DNA from: Duganella sp. BJB476
GTDB lineage: Bacteria; Pseudomonadota; Gammaproteobacteria; Burkholderiales; Burkholderiaceae_D
Direction: 5' to 3'
Length of the DNA stretch: 64,000 bases
Assembly (NCBI RefSeq): GCF_003416895.1
Contig: NZ_QVIO01000001.1
Coordinates: 558,001 to 622,000, forward strand
Shown: positions 33,667 through 42,154 of the stretch, one piece after another
How the letters are laid out: the number at the start of each line of letters is the position of its first letter
Numbering within the stretch: the stretch's first letter is position 1
Position numbers and translations under genes: made by a program
Notes under the pieces: generated by a model
Seen by the model: the letters and a program-made list of their open reading frames with translations, nothing else
Database searches by the model: none
What the model was told of the DNA's origin: nothing

Positions 33667-36063
33667 ATGAGAGCAGACCAACAAGACAACGGCGCGCCAT
33701 TGGCGCTGCGTCCACTGAGCTACGCGGTGGCACTGGCGGTGCTGGGCATGGCGGGCAACGCCTTGGCGCAGCAGGCCCCCGCCCAGGGCAGCGAGCTGCA
33801 ACTGGACCGGGTGGTGGTGACCGCCAATAAGCGGGCCCAGAACCTGCAGGACGTGCCGGCCGCGATCACGGTGCTGAGCGACGCCACGCTGCAGCGCGAA
33901 AACGTCAAGGGCATCGACGACCTGCCCAACCTGTCGCCGGCGGTGACGGTCAGCTACAGCAGCCATCCGGGCAACTACAGCATCAATATGCGCGGCATCG
34001 GCACCTTCTCGTTCGGCATCGGGGTCGAGTCGGACGTGGCCGTCATCGTCGACGATATCCCGCTGGCGATCCAGGCCAATGCCTTCAAGGACTTGACCGA
34101 CGTGTTCCGGATCGAGGTGCTGAAAGGCCCGCAAAGCACGCTGTACGGCAAGAGCGCGATCGCCGGCGCGCTCAACATCACCACCGCGCCGACCCGCGGC
34201 CCGATGCAGTTCAAGACCAGCGGCTACTACAGCAGCGACAAGGAGTCGCGCCTGTCGGCCACCGTCACCGGCTCGGTCAGCGACACCCTCAGCATGCGCC
34301 TGGCCGCCAGCAAGACCAACTTCGACGGCCTGGTCAACAACCTGCACGACGGCAGCCATCTGAACGGCAACGCCGGCCAGTCGCTGATCGGCAAATTCGA
34401 CTGGGCCCCGGTCGAGGGCCTCGACGTCGTGATCAGCCCGCGCTACAACGACACCAAGAATACCTGCTGCGTGATGCCGTTCACCTCGGTCAGCCCGGGC
34501 GGCTACTACAAGAAAAATCCGCTGCTGCCGATCGCCACGGTGCTGCCGGGGGTGAACTTCTCGTCGACCAATGTGGACGTCGTCAACGACTTCCCGAACG
34601 GCGGCAACTCGCACGACGCCGGCCTGGGCGTCAAGGTGAACTACACCTTCCAGGAAGGTTCGGCGCTGGCCGACTACACGCTCAGCTCGATCACCTCGTA
34701 CGCCAACTACAGCATGTTCGACTCGCAGGACGGCGACGGCACGGCCACCGACGTGGTGCAGTATGAAACCCCGGCCGGCTTCCACGGCGGCCTGCAGCAG
34801 TACGGCAAGTTCGGCACCCAGGCGCGCAGCCAGGAACTGCGCCTGACCTCGCCGGACAAGGGCGCGTTCCGCTACGTCGCCGGCCTGTGGTATGGCGACA
34901 ACCAGTTGCAGCGCGCGCTGACCCGCGGCCCGATCACCACCTACGTCACAGCCTGGGAAGCGACCGCCTTCAACACCAGCTACGCCGCGTTCGGCCAGTC
35001 GTCGTGGAGCATGACGGACAAGACCAGCCTGCTGACCGGCGTGCGCTTCAACCGCGAGAAGATCGGCTATACCTACACCCGCTACACGCCGCCGCCGGCA
35101 GCCCGGGTGCAGACCGAATACTACCAACGCGACGACACCGAGAACAAGGTCACGGGCCGCATCGGCCTGGAGCACCAGCTCACCCCGGACCACATGATCT
35201 ACGGCCTGGTCTCGACCGGCCACAAGGGCGCCGCCTACGACCTGACCAGCAGCTTCGGCGCCGCCAACGCCGCGCTGCCGCCGGTGCCTGGCGAGAACGC
35301 CAAGAACTACGAGCTGGGCGCCAAGCTGAGCCTTCTGAACAACCGGGCGCTGGTCAACCTCGCGCTGTTCCGCACCGATTTCACCGGCTTCCAGCAGTCG
35401 GCCGGCGAGGTCGACGCCGACGGCATCTTCCGCACCACCTTGCACAGCATTGGCGCGCTGCGCACCCAGGGCCTGGAAGTCGATGCGATGATGAAGGTCA
35501 GCCGCGAGCTGTCGCTGAATGCCGCCATCGGCCTGGTCGACGCCAAGATCCGCGACTTCCCGAACGGTCCCTGCTACACGGTGCTGAACGCCGACCACAG
35601 CGCGGCGGTGCCGAACGCGGCCTGCTCGGTGGACCCGCGCTTCAACAACACCAAGGTGCAGAACCTGTCGGGCAAGGTCTTGCCGAACGCGCCGAAGATC
35701 AAGCTCAACCTTGGCGCGCAGTACGAGCTGAAATTGGCCGACCAAAGCTTCGACGGTTTCCTCAACGGCAGCTATCACTGGCAGAGCGAAACGCAGTTCG
35801 GCCTGAACCAGGATCCCGGCACCATCCAGGGCGCGTATGGCATCGCCAACCTCGGCCTGGGCATCAAGGACAAGGGCGGCCGTTATACACTGAGCCTGTT
35901 CGTCAACAATCTGTTGGACCAGCGCTATGCGGCCAACCTGGCCAACACCCTGGCCAATCCGACGTATAGCACGGCGAGCACCATCGTCAACACCACCTCG
36001 TGGACTCCGCCGCGCGACTACACCCGTTACTTCGGTGTGCGCCTGGACCTGGCGTTCAAGTAA
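33667..36063 (+). CDS. TonB-dependent receptor of the polysaccharide region
   Basis: 798 residues from the ATG at 33667, with GAGGAG five bases upstream; the ATG at 33664 directly before it is also possible. A signal peptide (ending ALAQQ) is followed by a TonB-box-like LDRVVVTA, a plug domain (VPAAITVLSDATLQ, NMRGIGTFSF, RIEVLKGPQSTLYGKSAIAGALNI) and a beta-barrel. The protein ends in LDLAFK, so the usual last aromatic residue is followed by a lysine. No SusD-like partner is encoded nearby. It probably imports oligosaccharides released by the PL8 enzyme. Confidence 0.87.
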   Translation: MRADQQDNGAPLALRPLSYAVALAVLGMAGNALAQQAPAQGSELQLDRVVVTANKRAQNLQDVPAAITVLSDATLQRENVKGIDDLPNLSPAVTVSYSSHPGNYSINMRGIGTFSFGIGVESDVAVIVDDIPLAIQANAFKDLTDVFRIEVLKGPQSTLYGKSAIAGALNITTAPTRGPMQFKTSGYYSSDKESRLSATVTGSVSDTLSMRLAASKTNFDGLVNNLHDGSHLNGNAGQSLIGKFDWAPVEGLDVVISPRYNDTKNTCCVMPFTSVSPGGYYKKNPLLPIATVLPGVNFSSTNVDVVNDFPNGGNSHDAGLGVKVNYTFQEGSALADYTLSSITSYANYSMFDSQDGDGTATDVVQYETPAGFHGGLQQYGKFGTQARSQELRLTSPDKGAFRYVAGLWYGDNQLQRALTRGPITTYVTAWEATAFNTSYAAFGQSSWSMTDKTSLLTGVRFNREKIGYTYTRYTPPPAARVQTEYYQRDDTENKVTGRIGLEHQLTPDHMIYGLVSTGHKGAAYDLTSSFGAANAALPPVPGENAKNYELGAKLSLLNNRALVNLALFRTDFTGFQQSAGEVDADGIFRTTLHSIGALRTQGLEVDAMMKVSRELSLNAAIGLVDAKIRDFPNGPCYTVLNADHSAAVPNAACSVDPRFNNTKVQNLSGKVLPNAPKIKLNLGAQYELKLADQSFDGFLNGSYHWQSETQFGLNQDPGTIQGAYGIANLGLGIKDKGGRYTLSLFVNNLLDQRYAANLANTLANPTYSTASTIVNTTSWTPPRDYTRYFGVRLDLAFK

Positions 36064-36077
36064 GCTGTAGCACTAGG

Positions 36078-36106
36078 AAGGGCGGCCGGCGGGCCGCCTT
36101 TCTTTT
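36078..36106 (+). terminator. terminator after the TonB receptor gene
   Basis: AAGGGCGGCC pairs with GGCCGCCTTT (10 bp, one G-T pair) across a 4-nt loop, followed by CTTTT. It suggests that the DUF2264 gene has its own promoter or depends on read-through. Confidence 0.8.
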
Positions 36107-36143
36107 GTCGGGCCATCAAGGCGCCCGGTGACTGGAGACTGAT

Positions 36144-38132
36144 ATGAATGAACGACGCCGCGCGTTGCGCTCGCTTGCCGGCCTGGGCCTGGCCACGCCG
36201 CTGTCCGCGCTGGCCGCGCCCCTGGCCGCCGCGCCGGACCAGGGACGCGCCGAACTGGCCGCCCTGCAGCAGAAAATCAACGGCCACGCGCAATTGCCGC
36301 CGACCTTCAATCCGCTGGCCGGCAATCCGCTGCGCACGCGCGCCGATGTGGTGCGCGGCATCAAGGACCTGTATCTGCCGCTGACGCCGTATTACTCGCA
36401 GGGCGGGGCGCGGGTCCGGCTGGATCCGTCGGCCACCATCTTCGACCAGGCGGCGGTGGACCTGGAGGGCTTTGCCCGGCCGCTGTGGGGCCTGGCGCCG
36501 CTGGCGGCCGGCGGCGGCGCCGACTTCGTCGACTGGGACCTGCTGCGCCGCGGGCTGGCCAACGGCACCGACCCGGAACACCCGGAATACTGGGAAGCCT
36601 GCGCCGACCGCGACCAGCGCATGGTGGAACTGGCCGCCGTCGGCTTTGCGCTGCGCCTGATTCCGCACCTGTTGTGGCAGCCGCAATCGGCGCGCGCCAA
36701 GAAAAACATCGCCGCCTATCTGCAGAACGCCTATGGCCGCAGCTTCATCAGCAACAACTGGATGTTCTTCCGCCTGATGATAGGCCTGGGCCTGCGCGCG
36801 GTCGGCGAGCCGGTCGATGTGGCGCTGATGGCGCAGTACGAGCAAGCCCTCGGCGCCTTCTACCTGGGCCAGGGCTGGTATCAGGACGGCGCCTTTCCGC
36901 GCGCAGACCACTATGTGGCGTTCGCCTTCAATTTCTACGGCGCCCTGTACAGCCGGCTGGGCGCAGGCCTGCCCGGCGCCCAGCGTTGCGGGCAGCGCGC
37001 GGCGGAACTGGCGCCGCACTTTGCGCACTGGTTCGCCGACGACGGCGCCGTGATACCGTTCGGCCGCAGCCTGACCTACCGCTTCGCCTGCGCCGCCTAC
37101 TGGTCGGCGCAGGCCTTGACCGAGACCCCGGCAATGGGGTGGGGGGAGCTCAAGGGCATGATCCTGCGCCACCTGCGCTGGTGGTCGCGGCAGCCGATCG
37201 CCCATCGCGACGGCGTGCTGTCGCTGGGCTTTGCCTACCCCAACCAGCAAGCCACCGAGACCTACAGTTCGGCCGGCTCGCCGTACTGGGCCTTCAAGGT
37301 GTTTGCCTTCATGGCGCTGCCCGAGCAGCATCCGTTCTGGACCACGCCGGAGCAGGCGCTGCCGGCCGAGCGCGGCCCCGCCACGCTGCCGCAGCCGGGC
37401 ATGCTGCTGTTCCATCCGGCCGGCGACGCCATCGCCCTGTGCAGCGGCCAGGAGGAAATCAAATCCTGGCTGCGCATGGGCGCCGAGAAGTATGCGAAAT
37501 TCGCCTACTCGGCGCACTACGGCTTCAACGTGGAAACGGTGGCCAACCAGTACGAGTCGGCCAGCTTCGACAACATGCTGGGCTTCAGCCGCGACGGCGT
37601 GCATTTCCGCGTGCGCGAAGGCAACCAGGTGGCGATGATCGCCGACCAGCTGTTGTATGCGCGCTGGTCGCCCGACGAGGACATCACGGTCGAGACCTGG
37701 CTGTTGCCGGCTTCGCCGTGGCATATCCGGCTGCACCGCATCCGCAGCGCCGTCTCCTGCCACGTCACCGAGGGCGGCTTCGCCATCGAGCGCCGCCCGC
37801 ATGGCCAGGCGCAGCAGGGCGAGGGCAGCGCCTGCCTGGTCACGGACCAGGACCTGTCCGGCATCCGCGACCTCGGTTCCAGCGTGGCGCGCAGCGGGCG
37901 GGTGCTGGAGGCCGTCCCCAATTCCAACCTGATCAATCCGCGCAGCAGCGTGCCGCAATTGCGCGCCACGCTGGCGCCGGGCGTCACCCTGCTGTTGACG
38001 GCGGTGCTGGCGCAGCGCGATCCGCCGGCCGGCCGGCTGGCATGGGAGCGGCCGCCGGCCGCGCCCGCCATCGAGGCGCTGGAGCGCATCATCCGCGACA
38101 GCGGCGTGGCGGTCGGCACGATGCGCCGTTGA
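36144..38132 (+). CDS. DUF2264 / GH154-type glycoside hydrolase
   Basis: 662 residues. The N-terminus (NERRRALRSLAGLGLATPL) resembles a twin-arginine signal, so the protein may be exported folded. The rest matches DUF2264 (PYYSQGGARVRLDPSA, GLAPLAAGGG, NNWMFFRLMIGLGLRAVG, GWYQDGAFPRADHYVAFAFNFYG, DGAVIPFGRSLTYRFA). To my knowledge DUF2264 proteins form CAZy family GH154, with beta-glucuronidase activity. That would release saturated glucuronate from oligosaccharides, the substrate of the uronate dehydrogenase encoded at 39543. No operator-like site is seen before it. Confidence 0.78.
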   Translation: MNERRRALRSLAGLGLATPLSALAAPLAAAPDQGRAELAALQQKINGHAQLPPTFNPLAGNPLRTRADVVRGIKDLYLPLTPYYSQGGARVRLDPSATIFDQAAVDLEGFARPLWGLAPLAAGGGADFVDWDLLRRGLANGTDPEHPEYWEACADRDQRMVELAAVGFALRLIPHLLWQPQSARAKKNIAAYLQNAYGRSFISNNWMFFRLMIGLGLRAVGEPVDVALMAQYEQALGAFYLGQGWYQDGAFPRADHYVAFAFNFYGALYSRLGAGLPGAQRCGQRAAELAPHFAHWFADDGAVIPFGRSLTYRFACAAYWSAQALTETPAMGWGELKGMILRHLRWWSRQPIAHRDGVLSLGFAYPNQQATETYSSAGSPYWAFKVFAFMALPEQHPFWTTPEQALPAERGPATLPQPGMLLFHPAGDAIALCSGQEEIKSWLRMGAEKYAKFAYSAHYGFNVETVANQYESASFDNMLGFSRDGVHFRVREGNQVAMIADQLLYARWSPDEDITVETWLLPASPWHIRLHRIRSAVSCHVTEGGFAIERRPHGQAQQGEGSACLVTDQDLSGIRDLGSSVARSGRVLEAVPNSNLINPRSSVPQLRATLAPGVTLLLTAVLAQRDPPAGRLAWERPPAAPAIEALERIIRDSGVAVGTMRR

Positions 38133-38218
38133 GCGCGGCGCAGCGGCGTGGCGTGGCCGACACAGCTGCGCCGCTTGCGCGCCATTCCCGCCCCTGGCGG
38201 CCTGATCGGCCTTGGGAT

Positions 38219-38260
38219 TCCGGCACACACTGCCGTATAGTAATGGCAGTGTGTGCCGGA
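38219..38260. other. perfect 16-bp inverted repeat overlapping a ribosome binding site
   Basis: TTCCGGCACACACTGCC (less its first T) and its exact complement, ending GTGTGCCGGA, are separated by 10 nt. No T run follows. The last three bases (GGA) begin the GGAGATG that serves as ribosome binding site for the GTG start at 38269. In RNA the hairpin could hide that site; as DNA it could be an operator. The 86 bp between the DUF2264 stop and this element show nothing else. Confidence 0.7.
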
Positions 38261-38268
38261 GATGACAG

Positions 38269-39552
38269 GTGATCAAGCAACTGATGGAGGCGGCCCGCCA
38301 TATGCGCGGCGGGTGGATAAGCTTGTGCGCGCTGCTCTTGCTGGGGGATTTGGGCTGGTCGCTGAAAGAGCGCGCGGTGCAGGAATTGTTCAAGGCGCAG
38401 CTGATGCTGTTCAGCCAGAACGCGATCCTGTTGAATGTGCTGCTGGGCGCCTTGCCGGCGCTGGCGGCGCTGACCATCAGCCCGGCCATTGGCGCCTGGA
38501 GCGACCGCAGCGCGACGCGCTGGGGGCGGCGCATTCCCTTCCTGCTGCCGACCAGCCTGTTGACCGCGTGCGCCATGCTGGGCCTGGCGTACAGCGAGGC
38601 GGCGGGCCGCGCGCTGGCCGGCAGCGCCGAGCCCACGCGCTGGATCGTGGTGGCCATGGTGGTGTGCTGGAGCGTGTTCGATGTCGCCACCTGCGTCGGC
38701 AACACGCTGTTCCTGGCGCTGATCAACGACACCGTGCCGCGCCACATCCTGGGGCGTTTTTGCGCATTGTTCCGCATCGTCAGCCTGGCCACCGGCGCCG
38801 CCTTTTTCGCCTGTTTTTTCGATAACAGCCTGACTTCCTGGTTCCGGCCCTTGCTGATCGGCCTGGCCGCGGCCTATCTGGCGGCGATGCTGGCGGTGTG
38901 CCTGGGCGTGCGCGAACCGGCGCCGGGCGCCCGGGCGCCGGCCGCGGCGGCGGGGCCGGCCGGCGAGCTGGCGCTGCTGTTCGCGGCGGTGGCGCTGGCC
39001 GCGATCGCGGTGCTGCCGCTGAATATCAACAGCTACAATGCGCGCGCCCAGTTCGGGGTGGATGCGGCCAGCTTCGGCCGCGCCATCGCGCTGACCTATG
39101 GCATTTCGATCGTGCTGGCCTGGCCGCTGGGCTGGCTGGCCGACCGTTTCCATCCCTTGCGGGTGGGCGGCGCCGTGCTGGCGCTGTATGCGCTGGCGAT
39201 GCTGGGGGCCTGGGCCGGCGTGGCCGGGCGCAGCTCGTTCCTGGTGGCGCTGGTGCTGCACGGGGTGTTGGCCGGCGCCTTCCTGACCGGCACGGCGGCG
39301 CTGCTGCCGGCGATGCTGCCGCAGGCGCGCTTTTCGCAACTGGCGGCGCTGTCGGCGGCGGTGACGGCGCTGCTGGCGGTGGTGTCGACGGTGGCCATGG
39401 GCGCGGCGCTGGACGGCGCCGGCCATGACTACCGGCTGCTGTTCCTGGTCGAGGCCGGCGTGGCCGGGCTGGGCGTGCTGCTGTGGTGGCGGCTGTTGCG
39501 GCGCCATGCGGCCGCGCGGCTGGCGCGCGGCCGGGCCTGGGTTCAGTCGTAG
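38269..39552 (+). CDS. MFS transporter (SLC45/GPH-like)
   Basis: 427 residues from a GTG with GGAGATG 5-7 bases upstream; an ATG five codons later is the alternative. About 12 transmembrane segments are visible. The loop motif after TM2 reads ISPAIGAWSDRSATRWGRRIPF, the D-R-x-x-x-R-W-G-R-R pattern of sugar-type MFS proteins in the SLC45/GPH neighbourhood, and INDTVPRHILGRFCALFRI follows. It probably imports an uronic acid or oligosaccharide released by the surrounding enzymes. The 3' end overlaps the convergent uronate dehydrogenase gene by 10 bp. Confidence 0.82.
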   Translation: MIKQLMEAARHMRGGWISLCALLLLGDLGWSLKERAVQELFKAQLMLFSQNAILLNVLLGALPALAALTISPAIGAWSDRSATRWGRRIPFLLPTSLLTACAMLGLAYSEAAGRALAGSAEPTRWIVVAMVVCWSVFDVATCVGNTLFLALINDTVPRHILGRFCALFRIVSLATGAAFFACFFDNSLTSWFRPLLIGLAAAYLAAMLAVCLGVREPAPGARAPAAAAGPAGELALLFAAVALAAIAVLPLNINSYNARAQFGVDAASFGRAIALTYGISIVLAWPLGWLADRFHPLRVGGAVLALYALAMLGAWAGVAGRSSFLVALVLHGVLAGAFLTGTAALLPAMLPQARFSQLAALSAAVTALLAVVSTVAMGAALDGAGHDYRLLFLVEAGVAGLGVLLWWRLLRRHAAARLARGRAWVQS

Positions 39553-40358
39553 AACGGGCCGGTGCTGACAAACGGGCCGCCCTGGTACTGGCTGGCGCGG
39601 TCGTCGGCGGCCGGATAGGCGGCGCTGTCGGGGAACAGGTGGGCATGGACGCGCGAACTGTGGCGCGGCCGGTAGCCCAGGTGCGCGGCCTTGCTGTTGT
39701 TCCACCACAGCGCGTCGTTGTCCGACATGCCGTAGGCGATGGTGTGGCCGACGCGCGGCGCGAACAGCGAGCAGCGGATCAGCTCGATCAAATCCTCGTA
39801 GTGCAGATAGGTCACCATCATGCGCCGCGTGGCCGGCTGCGGGAACGCCGAGCCGATGCGCAGGCACACGGTTTCGAGGCCGAAGCGGTCGTAGTAAAAA
39901 CGCGCCAGCTGCTCGCCAAAACATTTGCTGACGCCGTACAAGCCGTCGGGCCGGGTCGGGCTGTCCGCGTCCAGCTGGGTGGTGGTCGGATGGAAGCCGA
40001 TCGCGTGGTTGGAGCTGGCGAACACCACGCGCCGCACGCCGGCCGCGTGGGCCGCCTCGTACAGGTGGTGCACGCCGACGATGTTGGCCTGCAGGATGGC
40101 GTTCCAGCCGGCCTCCACCGAAATGCCGCCGAAGTGCAGCACGGCGTCGACGCCGTCCAGCAGCCGCAGCATGGCGCCGCGGTCGGCCAGGTCGGCATGG
40201 ACGATTTCCTCGCCGGGACCGGCCTGGCCCAGGCCGTCCAGGTCGGACAGCCGCACCACCTCGGCCCACTGGCCCAGATGCGGTCGCAATACGCGGCCGA
40301 GGCCGCCGGCGGCGCCGGTCAGCAACAGGCGCTGGAAGGGTTTGGGGTGGTCGCTCAT
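39543..40358 (-). CDS. udh: uronate dehydrogenase
   Basis: 271 residues, a short-chain dehydrogenase close to Pseudomonas/Agrobacterium uronate dehydrogenase. That enzyme oxidises glucuronate or galacturonate with NAD to the aldaro-lactone. Visible features: NAD motif TGAAGGLG (14-21), VDAVLHFGGIS, VVFASSNHAIGF, and the catalytic Y141-x-x-x-K145 (YGVSK); the C-terminal AHLGYRP and YQGGPF segments are also family-typical. It is the last gene of the minus-strand operon; the start overlaps the stop of the transporter gene (ATGA). Confidence 0.88.
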   Translation of the reverse strand: MSDHPKPFQRLLLTGAAGGLGRVLRPHLGQWAEVVRLSDLDGLGQAGPGEEIVHADLADRGAMLRLLDGVDAVLHFGGISVEAGWNAILQANIVGVHHLYEAAHAAGVRRVVFASSNHAIGFHPTTTQLDADSPTRPDGLYGVSKCFGEQLARFYYDRFGLETVCLRIGSAFPQPATRRMMVTYLHYEDLIELIRCSLFAPRVGHTIAYGMSDNDALWWNNSKAAHLGYRPRHSSRVHAHLFPDSAAYPAADDRASQYQGGPFVSTGPFYD

Positions 40359-42154
40359 GGTGTGCTGGTCTCCGGGATGGTTGGTGTTGGGGCGCGCGCC
40401 GGGCGCGCGGTGAAATGGCGGCCGATTTCTTCCAGCGTCTTGCCGCGGGTTTCGGGTAACAGCAGGCTGGCGGCCAGAAAATAGACGACGCTGCAGGCGG
40501 CCCAAGCAAAGAACATGCTGGCGCTGCCGTAGCGGCCCACCGTCGGCAGGAACACGGCGGCGATCAGGGTCGAGACGCATTGGTTCAGCAGCAGCGCCAC
40601 GCTCATGCCGTTGGAGCGGATGCGGGTCGGCATCAGTTCCGACAGCGCCAGCCAGACGCACACGCCGGGGCCGATGGCGAAGCTGGCGATAAAGCCCAGC
40701 AGGCAGGCCAGCAATTGCCAACCGTGGCGCGCCGGCGGCGGTGCGCCCAGCCGGGCCCGTTCGATCAGCAGTGGCGCGCCCAGCGCCCCGTCCAGCGCCG
40801 GCAGCGGATTCAGATGCAGGCGGCGCAGGGCCGCCCCCAGCGCGCCGTCGCCGTCGACGCTGGTGGGCGCGGCGATGTCCAGCGGCTGGCCGTCGCGCAC
40901 CGTCTTGACCAGCGTGAGCGGACCGTAGCGGTAGGCGATGTCGAGCTGGTAGCGACCGTGCTGCGCCAGCGCGCCCAATTGCTGCGCGCTGGCCCGCAAG
41001 CCGTTGGCGCGCACCAGCGCGGCCAGCGGCGCCCGCACGTCCTGTTGTTGCGCCTCGCCGCTGCGCAGCAGCAGGCCGGCCGCCAGCAGCGACAGCACGA
41101 TGCCGCCGCTGCCCAGCATCAGCAGGAATTTGCGGCCCTTGCGGTCGACCAGCACCACCGCCACCACCGTCACCAGGGCGTTGACCAGCTTCAAGGCCAG
41201 GTCGCCCTGGTTGGCGCGGCTGCCGCTCAGGCCGGCCTGGTCGAGCAGCGTGACCGCGTAGGCCAGGATGGAATTGATGCCGGTGGCCTGGTTGCACACC
41301 AGGATCAGGCAGGCCAGCAAAAAGGGCAGCAGGTAGCGCCGCTGCAGCAGGCTGCCGCCGTCGCCGGCGTCGGTTGCGGCTTGCTCGGTGCGCATGGCAG
41401 CCAGCTCGGCGGCGGCGGCGGCCGGGGCGCGGGTGCGTTGCAGCGCCCGCAGCGCCGCGGCCGGCCGGGCGCGCTGCAGCAGCCAGCGCGGCGATTCGGC
41501 CAGGGCCAGCACGCCCAGCGTGTAGGCCACGCCGGGGGCCAGGCTGAACCAGAAAATCCGGCGCCAGGCCGCGTCCTGCACCGCGCCCAGGCTGGCCGGG
41601 ACCAGCCGCGCGGCGGTCTCGACCTGGCTGGCCACCAGCAGGCCGATCACCGCCGCCAGCACCAGGCCGATGGTCAGCATCAGCTGGAACAGCGCGGTGC
41701 CGCGCCCGCGCACCGCGGCCGGCAGGCTCTCGGCCAGGTAGAGCGGCACGATCACGCCGATCAGGCCGCCACTGACGCCTTGCAGCACGCGCCCCAGCAG
41801 CAGCGGCAGATAGCCCTGGGCCAGCGCGATCACCGGGATGCTGGCGCTGAACAGCAGGCCGGCCAGCAGCATGCCGCGGCGGCGGCCGCAGGCGTCGGCC
41901 AGCGCGCCGGCGCCCAGCGAGGACAGCACGCTGCCGCCCAGCACGGCGGCCACCACCCAGCCCAGCTGCTGCGGGGTCAGCTGCCACAGCGTGGCGGCGC
42001 TCGCTTCCAGATAGGGCAGGGCGCCGGCGATGATGCCGACGTCGATGCCGTACAGCAGGCCGCCGAGGCCGGCGACCAGCAGCAGGAAGCGGGTCTGGGC
42101 TTGCGGGCTGTCCGCCAGGCGCGGCCGCGTCATGGTGTGAGCAGCGCTCAGCAT
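40355..42154 (-). CDS. sugar porter (MFS) with large periplasmic insertion
   Basis: 599 residues. Sugar-porter motifs are clear: GRRRGMLLAG after TM2, RVLQGVSGGLIGVIVPLYLAE, ESPRWLL, QATGINSILAYA and the C-terminal LPETRGKTLEEIGRHF. Between TM9 and TM10 (about residues 375-485) there is a hydrophilic insertion of about 110 residues where typical members have a short loop. The start at 42154 overlaps the AgaZ-like stop; the ATG at 42133 is an alternative. It probably brings the amino sugar or uronate into the cell by proton symport. Confidence 0.87.
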   Translation of the reverse strand: MLSAAHTMTRPRLADSPQAQTRFLLLVAGLGGLLYGIDVGIIAGALPYLEASAATLWQLTPQQLGWVVAAVLGGSVLSSLGAGALADACGRRRGMLLAGLLFSASIPVIALAQGYLPLLLGRVLQGVSGGLIGVIVPLYLAESLPAAVRGRGTALFQLMLTIGLVLAAVIGLLVASQVETAARLVPASLGAVQDAAWRRIFWFSLAPGVAYTLGVLALAESPRWLLQRARPAAALRALQRTRAPAAAAAELAAMRTEQAATDAGDGGSLLQRRYLLPFLLACLILVCNQATGINSILAYAVTLLDQAGLSGSRANQGDLALKLVNALVTVVAVVLVDRKGRKFLLMLGSGGIVLSLLAAGLLLRSGEAQQQDVRAPLAALVRANGLRASAQQLGALAQHGRYQLDIAYRYGPLTLVKTVRDGQPLDIAAPTSVDGDGALGAALRRLHLNPLPALDGALGAPLLIERARLGAPPPARHGWQLLACLLGFIASFAIGPGVCVWLALSELMPTRIRSNGMSVALLLNQCVSTLIAAVFLPTVGRYGSASMFFAWAACSVVYFLAASLLLPETRGKTLEEIGRHFTARPARAPTPTIPETSTP

